Assembly (NCBI RefSeq): GCF_001659705.1
Contig: NZ_CP015971.1
Location: 868,001-932,000 of the forward strand
DNA: 64,000 bases
Direction of reading: 5' to 3'
Source: Arachidicoccus sp. BS20
Lineage (GTDB): Bacteria > Bacteroidota > Bacteroidia > Chitinophagales > Chitinophagaceae
The position numbers were made by a program, and so were the translations under genes. The first letter of the stretch is position 1; each line of letters starts with the position of its first letter. Of this stretch, positions 15,884-24,049 are shown piece after piece. Under the pieces are notes generated by a model. It saw only the letters and a program-made list of their open reading frames with translations, did not search any database and had not been told where the DNA came from.

Positions 15884-16840
15884 TTAGTATTTTTTGAAAA
15901 ACTCATCCACCTTATCCAGTGCAGGGTCAAGGTATTGGTCAATATCATACAAATCCATGTGCGACGCGCCTTCTACCACAAACCATTCTTTTTCGCCCGC
16001 AGCCATTTCATACACCTGTCTGTCCATATCATGTGTGAATGCTTCACTACCTGCAATCACCAAGAACGGTGTGGTAAAATATTTTGCCTGATTCATAAAT
16101 ACCCTTGCAGGGTCAACGGGCATTCCAACAGTCGGATAATTCGGCGTATAGTTTGGGCATTTGTCGTGCCCTGCTCTGAGGAAATAATATCCGTAAGCAT
16201 CTTTCATTGCTTTGGAAGCATTTTCGGGCGGCGGTAAAGGCATGCCGCCAAATGTAGGCGCGGTGTCGTATTCCCCCGTTTCGTAGTAACGTTGTTTCCC
16301 TTCTGCTGCAGCTTCCAGCATTTTGTCCAGCGATTCTTTCGGATAAGCGCCGAACAAACTCGCGGCTGCATCAAAATTGCCGACAAGTGTGGCAACGGCT
16401 TTGATACGAATATCGCCGATGGCTACGTTGCAGATGTACGGTGCACCTGCGCAAGCACCCAGCCCGTAAAACTTTTCCCTGTCCACAAACTTCAATGTCC
16501 TTAGAAAACTGATGGCATCGGTCGTATTTGGAATCATATTGTGCATCGACTCGTAGTTCCTGATTTCGCCTTCGCTGTCGCCGAAATTTTTCGGGTCAAA
16601 AACAAAAAACACATAGCCTTTAGCGGCAAGTTTTTTTCCGTAAACAGCGCCTGTTTGTTCCTTTACCTGCGTACCAACGCGTGTATATATAACTGTCGGA
16701 TATTTTTTATTGCTGTCAAAATCATTAGGTAAATATAAGTCGCCTGCCAGCTTGTAGCCCTGACTCATAAAGTAAACCCTGTTTTTTCCTTCGTGCAACT
16801 GTGTGTAATCAACAGTCAGCACATTTTGATGTATGTTCAT
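15884..16840 (-). CDS. Alpha/beta hydrolase with a cysteine nucleophile (YcjY/dienelactone-hydrolase-like)
   Basis: A 318-residue cytosolic alpha/beta hydrolase. The strand and oxyanion region reads YPTVIYTRVG, and the nucleophile elbow is GLGACAGAPY at about 132-141, so the nucleophile position of GxSxG is a cysteine. The acid lies in the SEAFTHDMDR region and the histidine in VEGASHMDLYD near the C-terminus. Cysteine nucleophiles are known in dienelactone hydrolase and are seen in YcjY-type relatives. It lies between two SDRs with gaps of 20 and 54 bases in one operon. The likely job is hydrolysis of a small ester or lactone in detoxification; the substrate is unknown. Confidence 0.85.
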   Translation of the reverse strand: MNIHQNVLTVDYTQLHEGKNRVYFMSQGYKLAGDLYLPNDFDSNKKYPTVIYTRVGTQVKEQTGAVYGKKLAAKGYVFFVFDPKNFGDSEGEIRNYESMHNMIPNTTDAISFLRTLKFVDREKFYGLGACAGAPYICNVAIGDIRIKAVATLVGNFDAAASLFGAYPKESLDKMLEAAAEGKQRYYETGEYDTAPTFGGMPLPPPENASKAMKDAYGYYFLRAGHDKCPNYTPNYPTVGMPVDPARVFMNQAKYFTTPFLVIAGSEAFTHDMDRQVYEMAAGEKEWFVVEGASHMDLYDIDQYLDPALDKVDEFFKKY

Positions 16841-16894
16841 AATGTTTGCTTTTAAATGATGAGGAAAATCGGACAGATATTCAGATTCCGTATT

Positions 16895-17725
16895 TTATTC
16901 AAAGTCCGTTGAACAACTCAACTCTTTTAATTGTTCCAATTTTTCTAATTGTGTTTTGTAATAATCAGCCGCTCTTTGATAAGCGTCTTTGCCCATTACC
17001 AAATGTATTGGCGCATCTTCTTTGCCTGCGATATCTATTAATATTTTTACCAGCTTATCGGGATTCCCAGGTTGTTTTCCGTTATATAGATTCATTGCAT
17101 CAACCAATGATTGCGTAGGATAGCCTTCAATTTTGTTTTGGGCTATCGGAAATTCCCCTAAGAAATTTGTCCTGAAAAGACCTGGCGCAACGATGGTTAC
17201 TTTTACATTAAAAGGATTAGCTTCCAAAGCCAATGCTTCAGAAAAGCCGATAACAGCGTGCTTTACGGCGTTGTAACTTCCTGCACAGGCATCGGCGGAA
17301 TAACCCGCTGACGAAGCGAAATTGAAGAAATGCCCGCTTTGCTGTTTACGGAAATAAGGCATTGCATGGCGGATTACATTTTGAAACGCGAATATATTTA
17401 CGCTTGCCGACTGGCGGAATTCTTTATCGGAAACCTCTTCCAAAGCGCCCAAAAGCATATAACCTGCGTTGTTCACGGCAACGTCTATTTTTCCGAATGT
17501 TTTTACCGTTTCTTCAATGGCGGATTTAACTTCATTATCATTGGTAATATCAACCGTCAATGCCAATAGGTTTGGACTTGAACCGATTTGTTCTTCAATG
17601 CTTTCTTTGTTACGTGAAGTTGCTGCAACTTTATGTCCCAGTTCCAATAATTGTTTTGTAAGTGCTAAGCCAAAACCTTTCGAAGCTCCTGTAATAAACC
17701 AAACTTGTTTTTGCTGATTGTTCAT
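16895..17725 (-). CDS. Short-chain dehydrogenase/reductase (first gene of HxlR-linked operon)
   Basis: A 276-residue SDR with TGASKGFGLA at about 13-22, VAVNNAGYM at about 86-94 and the active-site Tyr/Lys in SYNAVKHAV. The C-terminus has LVMGKDAYQRAADYY, as in the SDR at 15030. It heads a five-gene minus-strand run: SDR, hydrolase, SDR, NTF2-like lipoprotein, AraC. It is divergent from the HxlR regulator at 17802 with only 76 bases between, so HxlR control is likely. The TAATTTTG element at 17746-17753 is its probable -7 box. Confidence 0.92.
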   Translation of the reverse strand: MNNQQKQVWFITGASKGFGLALTKQLLELGHKVAATSRNKESIEEQIGSSPNLLALTVDITNDNEVKSAIEETVKTFGKIDVAVNNAGYMLLGALEEVSDKEFRQSASVNIFAFQNVIRHAMPYFRKQQSGHFFNFASSAGYSADACAGSYNAVKHAVIGFSEALALEANPFNVKVTIVAPGLFRTNFLGEFPIAQNKIEGYPTQSLVDAMNLYNGKQPGNPDKLVKILIDIAGKEDAPIHLVMGKDAYQRAADYYKTQLEKLEQLKELSCSTDFE

Positions 17726-17745
17726 TTTATATTCTGATTTAACTG

Positions 17746-17753
17746 CAAAATTA
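17746..17753 (-). promoter_or_regulatory. -7 promoter element of the SDR operon
   Basis: Reads TAATTTTG on the minus strand, 20 bases before the ATG at 17725. Upstream of it lie TACCTGTATACAAAAGGTTA and a GTATAC palindrome, a candidate HxlR operator shared with the divergent gene. Confidence 0.55.
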
Positions 17754-17801
17754 TTTGATGAATGATATATATTTGATACCTGTATACAAAAGGTTACTTA
17801 A

Positions 17802-18167
17802 ATGAAGCAAAAAGAGAAACGGAATTTTCAGGATAAAATCAGCTATGTACAAGACACACATTTTGTAATTGGCGGTAAATGGAAGCTGCCGATTATCATA
17901 TCTATTTATCACGGTCATAACCGATTCAATGAAATTCTGCAATCCATTCCCAAAATCACCAATCGTGTTTTATCAAAAGAGCTAAAGCATCTGGAAGAAA
18001 ACTTATTGATTTCCCGAACTGTCTATGACGATTATCCCGCACGAATAGAATACAAGCTCACGAAATATTGCTACAGTGTTACCGAAGTTTTGGAATCAAT
18101 GGAGAAATGGGGAAAACAACATCGGGAAAAGATTAAAGCGAATAGCCGACGAGCTAAAAATTCTTAA
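17802..18167 (+). CDS. HxlR family winged-helix transcriptional regulator
   Basis: A 121-residue DNA-binding protein. The HxlR signature is visible: IGGKWKLPIIISIYHGHNRF (about 23-42), ITNRVLSKELKHLEENLLI (about 52-70), the wing VYDDYPARIEYKLT and the dimer helix VTEVLESMEKWG. Members such as HxlR and YodB sense electrophiles or aldehydes. The N-terminal cysteine used by YodB/HypR-type sensors is absent here, and the only cysteine is in KYCYS near the C-terminus. It is divergent from the SDR operon it probably controls. The ALDH gene converges on it from the right. Confidence 0.92.
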   Translation: MKQKEKRNFQDKISYVQDTHFVIGGKWKLPIIISIYHGHNRFNEILQSIPKITNRVLSKELKHLEENLLISRTVYDDYPARIEYKLTKYCYSVTEVLESMEKWGKQHREKIKANSRRAKNS

Positions 18168-18218
18168 AGTGATGTTCCCTTTCTTTGATTATTACTCGGC
18201 GCAAACATTGAAAATTTC

Positions 18219-19634
18219 TTATTCCAAAATAGCTTTCGGTTCTAAATATGCTTCCAATCCATAAACCCCAAACTCACGCCCGATACCGCTTTGCTTAAAT
18301 CCGCCGAAAGGCGCTTGCGGGTCGTGCGTAAATTTATTGATACAAATTCTGCCTGCATCAATCTGTGCGGCAACTTTTTCTGCACGTTCTTTATTGGAAG
18401 AGCTGATGTAAGCCGCTAAGCCATAAGTGGTATCGTTGGCAATAGCAATGGCATCGGCTTCATTTTTGTATGGAATGATGGATAAAACAGGTCCGAAAAT
18501 TTCTTCCTGCGCAATGCGCATATCGTTGCGCACATTCGTGAAGATGGTTGCTTTCACAAAGTTTCCATCTTCCAAACCTTCGGGTTTTCCTTCGCCGCCC
18601 ACCAACAAAGTTGCACCTTCTTCCTGTCCGATTTTGATATAATTCTGCACACGCTCAAATTGTTTCTGGCTGACCATCGGACCAACATTTGTGTCTTCAT
18701 TTGCAGGATTTCCCACCTTTATATTTTGTGCCGCAGCTTTCGCCAAAATATTTACTTCGTCCAGTTTATTTTCGGGAACAAGCAAACGAGTGGGTGCAAT
18801 GCAAGCCTGTCCGTTATTCATATAGGCGCCGAAAACCGCCAAAGGTATAGCTTCCGAAAGATTGGCATCGTCCAAAATAATGTTGGGCGATTTTCCGCCA
18901 AGTTCCAGCGTTACGCGTTTCATGGTATCAATCGCGCCTTTGGCAATCGTTTTGCCCGTAACTGTTGAACCCGTAAACGAGATTTTTGCAATGTCTTTAT
19001 GACGGGTTATTTCCGCACCTACTACATTTCCCAATCCGTTCACGATATTGAAAACACCTTTCGGTAAGCCTGCTTCGTGAAAGCATTTCATAATCAGTTG
19101 TGTTTGCTGCGCGCTCATTTCACTCGGCTTAATAACTGCCGTACAGCCTGCGGCAATAGCCGTTGCGAGCTTGCTGCAAATAAAACCGTTGCTTGCATTC
19201 CAAGGCGTGATGATGCCTACAACGCCCAACGATTCCAACCGAACTTTTGAATGCCCCACTGTTTTTTCAAAGTTGAAATTCCTCAGCGTTTCAATCATTG
19301 TGGGAAAAGCGGTAATGGCATTCTGTGCGCTCATTTTGCAGAACTGCAAAGTGCCGCCGTATTCTTCCACCATTACTTTTACCAAATCATTTTCTCGTTT
19401 GCTCACGGCTGCGTGCAGCTTTTCAAGGTAAGCAATACGTTCTTCTTTCGTGGTTTTGGAAAATGTTTTGAAAGCTTCTTTTGCCGCAGCTATCGCGGCT
19501 TTGGTATCTTCTTCATCGCCCAAAACAACTTCGCCGATTTTCTGATTGGTCGTGGGATTAATGAGGTCAAATGTTTCCGTTCCGTGCGGCGTTAAGAATT
19601 CGCCGTTGATGTAAATCTGATGTATTTTTTTCAT
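18219..19634 (-). CDS. Aldehyde dehydrogenase family protein
   Basis: A 471-residue NAD(P)-dependent aldehyde dehydrogenase. The visible motifs are TPWNASNGFICSKLATAIAA (substrate and cofactor tunnel), FTGSTVTGKTIA for NAD binding, LELGGKSPN with the general-base glutamate at about 245, NNGQACIAPTR with the catalytic cysteine at about 278, EEIFGPVLSI, and APFGGFKQSGIGRE near the C-terminus. Length is normal. Oxidation of aldehydes fits the surrounding SDR/HxlR detoxification theme, but no specific substrate is indicated. Confidence 0.93.
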   Translation of the reverse strand: MKKIHQIYINGEFLTPHGTETFDLINPTTNQKIGEVVLGDEEDTKAAIAAAKEAFKTFSKTTKEERIAYLEKLHAAVSKRENDLVKVMVEEYGGTLQFCKMSAQNAITAFPTMIETLRNFNFEKTVGHSKVRLESLGVVGIITPWNASNGFICSKLATAIAAGCTAVIKPSEMSAQQTQLIMKCFHEAGLPKGVFNIVNGLGNVVGAEITRHKDIAKISFTGSTVTGKTIAKGAIDTMKRVTLELGGKSPNIILDDANLSEAIPLAVFGAYMNNGQACIAPTRLLVPENKLDEVNILAKAAAQNIKVGNPANEDTNVGPMVSQKQFERVQNYIKIGQEEGATLLVGGEGKPEGLEDGNFVKATIFTNVRNDMRIAQEEIFGPVLSIIPYKNEADAIAIANDTTYGLAAYISSSNKERAEKVAAQIDAGRICINKFTHDPQAPFGGFKQSGIGREFGVYGLEAYLEPKAILE

Positions 19635-19746
19635 TGCCTGAATAATTTTTTCAACCGCAAAGTTCAGGCGATAAAAAGAAAGTGTGGTTTGTTAAAACGT
19701 TCAAAGTTGATTTGCTGAAACGTTCATTCTATGGTAAGAAGCTATG

Positions 19747-19831
19747 TCACAGAGTTACGCAGAGTTTTTCACAGAGCCACTCAGAGTTTTCCCTTTGTGT
19801 AACTCTGTGTATTCTCCGTGTAGCTCTGTGA
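19747..19831. repeat. Palindromic intergenic repeat (CACAGAG type)
   Basis: Begins TCACAGAGTTACGCAGAG and ends CTCCGTGTAGCTCTGTGA, with additional CACAGAG and ACTCTGTG words between. It forms a long imperfect hairpin in the 206-base gap between the MFS and ALDH genes. Confidence 0.75.
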
Positions 19832-19840
19832 AATAATAAA

Positions 19841-21013
19841 CTATTTTATTGACTTGCTATATCCCACAAAAGCAATCAACATCGCAATGCAAGCCCACAG
19901 CAGCAGTTGCCAGCTGACCAAGCTCCAGCCGCCGATAGTCCAGCATTTCACACCAATCCACGTACCGAAAGCACCGCCGATAAACATCAGCGTCATATAC
20001 ATCGTGTTGATGCGGCTATGTGCCGATTCGTCCAGCGTATAAACCTGTGCGAGATTGGTTACCTGCGTTGCCTGTACACCCACGTCCATCAAAAAAGTGG
20101 TAATGATAAACGCCGTAAGCGAGTAAGGAAAAATTTGAATCAGTAAAACGCTTATAATAATTATGGCAACGGAAAGCAACTGATTTTTTGCAGGGTTTGA
20201 TTTATCTGCCAGCTTTCCGAACAAAGGCGCAACCAATGCTCCGCCGATTGCCAGCACACCGAACAGCCCGATAGTATCCGACTTATAATTAAACGGCGCG
20301 CCACTTAGATGAAACGTCAACGTTGTCCAGAAAGAACAAAACGTCCCGAATGTAAAAACGCCTAAAAGCGAGATGCGGCGCAGCAAAGAGAAGCGTTTCA
20401 GTTGTATTAGTGTTGATGAAAGCAATTGCCCGTAATGCCCTTTATACGTCGGTTTAACTTTCGGCAACATAAAGGCAACCATCAAAGTCGTAACCACCAA
20501 CATACACGCAGAAATACCAAACACATACCGCCATGAAAACCAATCAGCAATGTATCCGCTGAAAATTCTTGCGCCCAAAATGCCCACCAGTACGCCCGTA
20601 AAAACAATGCCTACAATTTTGCCTTTGTCTTTCGTTGCCATTGCAGCCGCCATCGGCAGAATAACCTGTGTTGCCGTTGCGATGCAGCCTATCAAAAAAC
20701 TCATTACATACAAACCAATTAAACTGTGCGTGAACGTAAGTCCGCAAAGCACCGCTATCAGCAACAATTGCATAATGATGATTAATTTCTTCCGTTCGAT
20801 TTTATCGCCCAACGGCGTGAGCAACAACAAGCCTAATCCGTAACCTGCCTGCGACAACACGGGCAGATTGCCGACTTGTTTTTCCTGCAAGTGCAACTCT
20901 TTTTGTATGTCGGAAAGTATGGGCTGGTTATAATAAATATTGGCAACGCAAACGCCTGCCGCTATGGACAATACTGCGATTTGTGATTTGGTAATTCCGT
21001 TGGATTCTTTCAT
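19841..21013 (-). CDS. Major facilitator superfamily transporter (drug:H+ antiporter-like)
   Basis: A 390-residue inner-membrane carrier with about 12 hydrophobic segments. It opens with AVLSIAAGVCVANIYYNQPI (TM1), typical of the YnfM/ArsJ-like MFS subgroup. The loop 2-3 motif is present as LTPLGDKIERKKLI, and motif-C-like glycines occur in TM5 (VGILGARIFSGYIADWFSWR). The probable role is export of a small organic compound, but the substrate is not inferable. It is the last minus-strand gene of the accessory region, with a palindromic repeat after its stop. Confidence 0.88.
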   Translation of the reverse strand: MKESNGITKSQIAVLSIAAGVCVANIYYNQPILSDIQKELHLQEKQVGNLPVLSQAGYGLGLLLLTPLGDKIERKKLIIIMQLLLIAVLCGLTFTHSLIGLYVMSFLIGCIATATQVILPMAAAMATKDKGKIVGIVFTGVLVGILGARIFSGYIADWFSWRYVFGISACMLVVTTLMVAFMLPKVKPTYKGHYGQLLSSTLIQLKRFSLLRRISLLGVFTFGTFCSFWTTLTFHLSGAPFNYKSDTIGLFGVLAIGGALVAPLFGKLADKSNPAKNQLLSVAIIIISVLLIQIFPYSLTAFIITTFLMDVGVQATQVTNLAQVYTLDESAHSRINTMYMTLMFIGGAFGTWIGVKCWTIGGWSLVSWQLLLWACIAMLIAFVGYSKSIK

Positions 21014-21101
21014 TTGTTTTTATAAAAAATTCGAATGCAAAGTTCCCGATTATTTGTGAGGGCTTTTATTTTTTATCAAACAAAAAATAGCAAAAATCAA
21101 A

Positions 21102-21138
21102 CAAAAAAAGGGCTTCAAAGTTTTCACTTCAAAACCCT
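21102..21138 (-). terminator. Rho-independent terminator for the BON/SH3 genes
   Basis: On the minus strand AGGGTTTTGAAG pairs with CTTTGAAGCCCT (three G-U pairs), with loop TGAAAA and a following run of seven T. It lies 24 bases beyond the stop at 21163. Confidence 0.75.
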
Positions 21139-21162
21139 GTCTATAAAATGCAAAATATTAAT

Positions 21163-21585
21163 TTAAAGCGGCGAAAGATATTGCGCATAGCTATATCCTT
21201 CTTCGCCTGCATCGGTGCGAATGAGCCACCATTGGTCGTTGGCTTTTCCTACTAAAGTAACAATTTCATCTTTAGCGGCTTTGCCTACAATCGGCTGGTC
21301 TGTTCCCGGACCTTTGCGAATGTTCAAATCCGTCTCCTGTGTTACTACTTTTACTTTTGCGCCTTCAACAGCTGTAGCAACATTTACATTCAATACCACG
21401 TCGCCTGTGGCGAAGTTCGGGTCTATTTGTCCGTAAACATCCCATAATTTATTTTTCACATCTGCGCTGGGCGCCGTTCCGTCGATGTGCAATACCCCAT
21501 CGGCTTCTGCAACCTGCAAGCCGGTAACGCCGTCTGCATTTGCCGCGTCAAGCAATGCTTTGTATTTGTCCTGTAAAGCTGACAT
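21163..21585 (-). CDS. BON-like plus SH3b domain protein
   Basis: A 140-residue protein without a signal peptide. The N-terminal part (about 1-70), with GLQVAEADGVLHIDGTAPSA, resembles a BON-like fold. The C-terminal part (about 78-138), with TQETDLNIRKGPGTDQPIVG and DQWWLIRTDAGEEGYSYAQY, is a bacterial SH3 domain, used for peptidoglycan or protein binding. The 27-base gap to the BON lipoprotein upstream and the shared terminator suggest an operon. Related proteins are often called SH3 or LysM-associated stress proteins; the role is unknown. Confidence 0.78.
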   Translation of the reverse strand: MSALQDKYKALLDAANADGVTGLQVAEADGVLHIDGTAPSADVKNKLWDVYGQIDPNFATGDVVLNVNVATAVEGAKVKVVTQETDLNIRKGPGTDQPIVGKAAKDEIVTLVGKANDQWWLIRTDAGEEGYSYAQYLSPL

Positions 21586-21612
21586 TGTTTTTCAAATTTT
21601 AAGGTTAGGTAA

Positions 21613-21957
21613 TTATTTTGCTTTGATGCCCGACAAGTCCACTTTCTTCGGGTGGAGTGCATCCAATGCTTGTTTCAGTACAATGATTTTGCTTTTTTCC
21701 AATTCGCCGGTAGCCGTAATTACGCCGTCGTTTACCGTTGCCGTAACTGTCGGAAAATCTTTTACCGCATCTTTCACGGCTGTAGTAAGCGCGTCATCCG
21801 GAGACGTGGTAACAGTAGGCGCAGGTGCCGCTGATACCGCAGAAGTATCCGCCGTCATTTGAGTATCTGTATTCGCAGGCTTATGCTTGCAAGCGGGCAA
21901 TGCCATCAACGTTGTGCCGGCAATAATTAAGCTCGGCAATAACTTTTTCGCAATCAT
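21613..21957 (-). CDS. BON domain lipoprotein
   Basis: A 114-residue protein with a lipoprotein signal peptide (lipobox LPAC, Cys at about 23), a Thr/Ala/Pro-rich linker to about residue 55, then one BON domain: LTTAVKDAVKDFPTVTATVN, DGVITATGEL, KIIVLKQALDAL. BON domains bind phospholipid or other envelope ligands and occur in osmotic-stress proteins such as OsmY. It is the first gene of a two-gene unit with the BON/SH3 protein. Confidence 0.82.
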   Translation of the reverse strand: MIAKKLLPSLIIAGTTLMALPACKHKPANTDTQMTADTSAVSAAPAPTVTTSPDDALTTAVKDAVKDFPTVTATVNDGVITATGELEKSKIIVLKQALDALHPKKVDLSGIKAK

Positions 21958-22121
21958 CTTTAAAGGTTTTATAGGTTGTAAAATAATTTTGTCTAAGGTA
22001 GAGTTATTTTTACATAAGTGAAAATTTTATTGTGTTATTTAATAATAAAGGCAGCCACAAATACACAAATATATTTATCCATCTATGACAAAATAAAAAC
22101 TCATCCAAGCAAGTTCTAAAC

Positions 22122-22129
22122 TATTTTTG
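22122..22129 (+). promoter_or_regulatory. -7 promoter element of ribD
   Basis: TATTTTTG, an exact TAnnTTTG match, ends 5 bases before the ATG at 22135. Transcription would start at or very near the start codon, suggesting a leaderless message. Confidence 0.5.
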
Positions 22130-22134
22130 CAAGC

Positions 22135-23184
22135 ATGTCAGGCGATTACGAATACATACAACGCTGTTTACAATTAGCAAAAAACGGAAGCGGTTTTGTT
22201 GCGCCCAATCCAATGGTTGGCGCAGTATTGGTGTATGAAAATAAAATTATCGGCGAAGGCTGGCACAAAAAATACGGCGAGCCACATGCCGAAGTAAACT
22301 GCCTTGCAAGCGTGAAAGAAAGCGATAAACATTTGATTGAAAATTCTACAATGTATGTCTCGCTTGAGCCTTGTTCGCACTTCGGAAAAACGCCGCCTTG
22401 TTCCGACTTAATTATTCGTCATAAAATTAAAAAAGTAGTTATAGGCTGTGTAGATAGTTTTGCAAAAGTAAACGGAAGCGGCATCGACAAGCTCCGAAAT
22501 GCAGGCGTGGAAGTAGTTTTGGGCGATTGGCAAAATGAATGTAACGCATTTAATAAACGATTTTTTACTTTCCACACGAAGCAACGCCCGTACATTATTT
22601 TGAAGTGGGCGCAAACAGCGACCGGAAAAATCGCTTATGAAAATAGCGACGAAAGATTATTCATCAGCAATGAAATAACCAATCGTTTGGTGCATCGCTG
22701 GCGTAGTGAGGAAGCGGCGATTATGGTTGGAAAAAATACGGCGTTGAATGATAATCCATCACTGAACAATCGTCTGTGGCATGGAAAAAATCCGACAAGA
22801 ATCGTTGTCGATAAGAATCTTGAACTGCCTAACGATTTGAACATTTTCAATAACGAAGCACATACGATTATCTTCAATCAAATCAAAGAAGAAAAACATC
22901 ATCATCTTCATTTTTGTAAGATAGATTTTTCAGAAAATATATTGCAACAAATCATGCAGCAATGTTATTCATTCGGCATTCAAAGTATTTTAATCGAAGG
23001 CGGAAGCAAGCTGTTACAATCGTTTATTGATGTGCAACTTTGGGATGAATGTAGAATAATTAATAATGAACAATTAATAATTAATAATGGATTGGATGCG
23101 CCGAAACTCAACAACTACGCACATTTCAAGACAGAATATATTTTGAATGACAGGATAGATTATTATTTCATAAACGAAATATAG
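22135..23184 (+). CDS. ribD: Bifunctional riboflavin biosynthesis deaminase/reductase RibD
   Basis: Carries out the deaminase and reductase steps that turn the GTP-derived pyrimidine into 5-amino-6-ribitylamino-uracil phosphate. The N-terminal deaminase domain (about 1-145) shows the zinc site H51-A-E53 in PHAEVNCL with C80 and C89 in PCSHFGKTPPC. The C-terminal reductase domain (about 150-349) has LKWAQTATGKIA and ILIEGGSKLLQSFI. Near residues 310-322 the chain reads IINNEQLIINNG, encoded by an AT-rich repeat that looks like an intergenic-type insertion kept in frame. It is followed by inverted repeats. Confidence 0.95.
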   Translation: MSGDYEYIQRCLQLAKNGSGFVAPNPMVGAVLVYENKIIGEGWHKKYGEPHAEVNCLASVKESDKHLIENSTMYVSLEPCSHFGKTPPCSDLIIRHKIKKVVIGCVDSFAKVNGSGIDKLRNAGVEVVLGDWQNECNAFNKRFFTFHTKQRPYIILKWAQTATGKIAYENSDERLFISNEITNRLVHRWRSEEAAIMVGKNTALNDNPSLNNRLWHGKNPTRIVVDKNLELPNDLNIFNNEAHTIIFNQIKEEKHHHLHFCKIDFSENILQQIMQQCYSFGIQSILIEGGSKLLQSFIDVQLWDECRIINNEQLIINNGLDAPKLNNYAHFKTEYILNDRIDYYFINEI

Positions 23185-23186
23185 GA

Positions 23187-23310
23187 TGAGATTCCTCGCT
23201 ACGCTCGGAATGACGGTGCCAGCGTTTTAATTGCTTTGCAAATCATCGTAATTTATAATAAAAACAAAGATAGCATCGTCATTTCGAACGAGGCACGAGT
23301 GAGAAATCTC
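23187..23310. repeat. Inverted-repeat intergenic element (GAGATT...GAATGACG type)
   Basis: The left arm 23188-23215 contains GAGATTCCTCGCTACGCTCG and GGAATGACG. The right arm 23277-23310 contains CGTCATTTCGAACGAGGCAC and GAGTGAGAAATCTC. The arms are inverted copies about 60 bases apart, filling most of the gap between ribD and the YigZ gene. This type of repeat is dispersed in many Bacteroidota genomes. Confidence 0.7.
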
Positions 23311-23326
23311 AACAATAATTTAAAAA

Positions 23327-23932
23327 ATGACGACACAAAATAATTTTTACAAAACCATACAACAGGAAGCCGTTGCGGAGTTCAAAGACAGAGGCAGCAA
23401 ATTTCTCGCTTATGCTTTTCCTATGAACGATGTGCAGGTTTTCAAGAATCGCTTGGCTGAGCTGAAAAAAGAACATCCGAAAGCGGTGCATTTTTGTTTC
23501 GCGTATCGTTTGGGAAACGATGGCAACAATTTCCGTAGCGGCGACGATGGCGAGCCTTCGGGCAGCGCAGGCAAACCGATTCTCGGACAATTGGACAGTA
23601 AAGAATTAATCAATACAGCAATTGTTGTGGTGCGATATTTCGGCGGAACATTGCTTGGTGTTCCGGGATTGATTAATGCGTACAAAACCGCGTCGGCATT
23701 GGCTTTGCAGCTTACGCCGATTATCAAAAAGCCTGTGATAAAACGCTTTACATTAGAGTTTGATTATACGCGCATGAACGATGTAATGCGTTGGCTGAAA
23801 AATTTTAATGCGCAAATCATAGAACAAGAACAACAATTATTTTGCAAAATAATTGCAGATATTCCGTTGGATAATATGGAAGAAGCGAAACATATTTTTA
23901 AAGATATGCAAGGCGTTGAGTTTAGCATATAA
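23327..23932 (+). CDS. YigZ/IMPACT family protein (UPF0029)
   Basis: A 201-residue protein. The N-terminal IMPACT domain spans about 12-120 and includes KDRGSKFLAYAFPM, HFCFAYRLG, DDGEPSGSAGKPILGQL and VVRYFGGTLLGVPGLINAY, the diagnostic stretch. A C-terminal UPF0029-like ferredoxin fold (about 135-200) contains FDYTRMNDVMRWLKN. Relatives in E. coli (YigZ) and yeast (Yih1) are linked to translation or stress control, but the biochemical role in bacteria is not settled. It lies downstream of ribD and upstream of clpS with repeats on both sides. Confidence 0.92.
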   Translation: MTTQNNFYKTIQQEAVAEFKDRGSKFLAYAFPMNDVQVFKNRLAELKKEHPKAVHFCFAYRLGNDGNNFRSGDDGEPSGSAGKPILGQLDSKELINTAIVVVRYFGGTLLGVPGLINAYKTASALALQLTPIIKKPVIKRFTLEFDYTRMNDVMRWLKNFNAQIIEQEQQLFCKIIADIPLDNMEEAKHIFKDMQGVEFSI

Positions 23933-23936
23933 AATA

Positions 23937-24014
23937 TTTTCACACAACGACACAAAGATTAAAAAAGTGAACTACGTTGCGCTCTTCATTTTCATTGTTA
24001 CTTTGTGTGAAACC
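23937..24014. repeat. Palindromic intergenic repeat upstream of clpS
   Basis: TTTCACACAACGACACAAAG at the left pairs with CTTTGTGTGAAACC at the right. It belongs to the same general class as the palindromes at 10719, 19747 and 44571. Confidence 0.6.
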
Positions 24015-24037
24015 GTTTCACAATTCCCAAATTATTT

Positions 24038-24045
24038 TACCTTTG
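24038..24045 (+). promoter_or_regulatory. -7 promoter element of the clpS-aat operon
   Basis: TACCTTTG, an exact TAnnTTTG match, ends 4 bases before the clpS ATG at 24050. This suggests a leaderless or near-leaderless transcript. Confidence 0.5.
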
Positions 24046-24049
24046 GGTT

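Noticed and set aside
19635-19840. CRISPR array, suggested by repeated CACAGAG words
   Set aside because: The repeats are inverted and irregularly spaced with no uniform spacers, and no cas gene is near.
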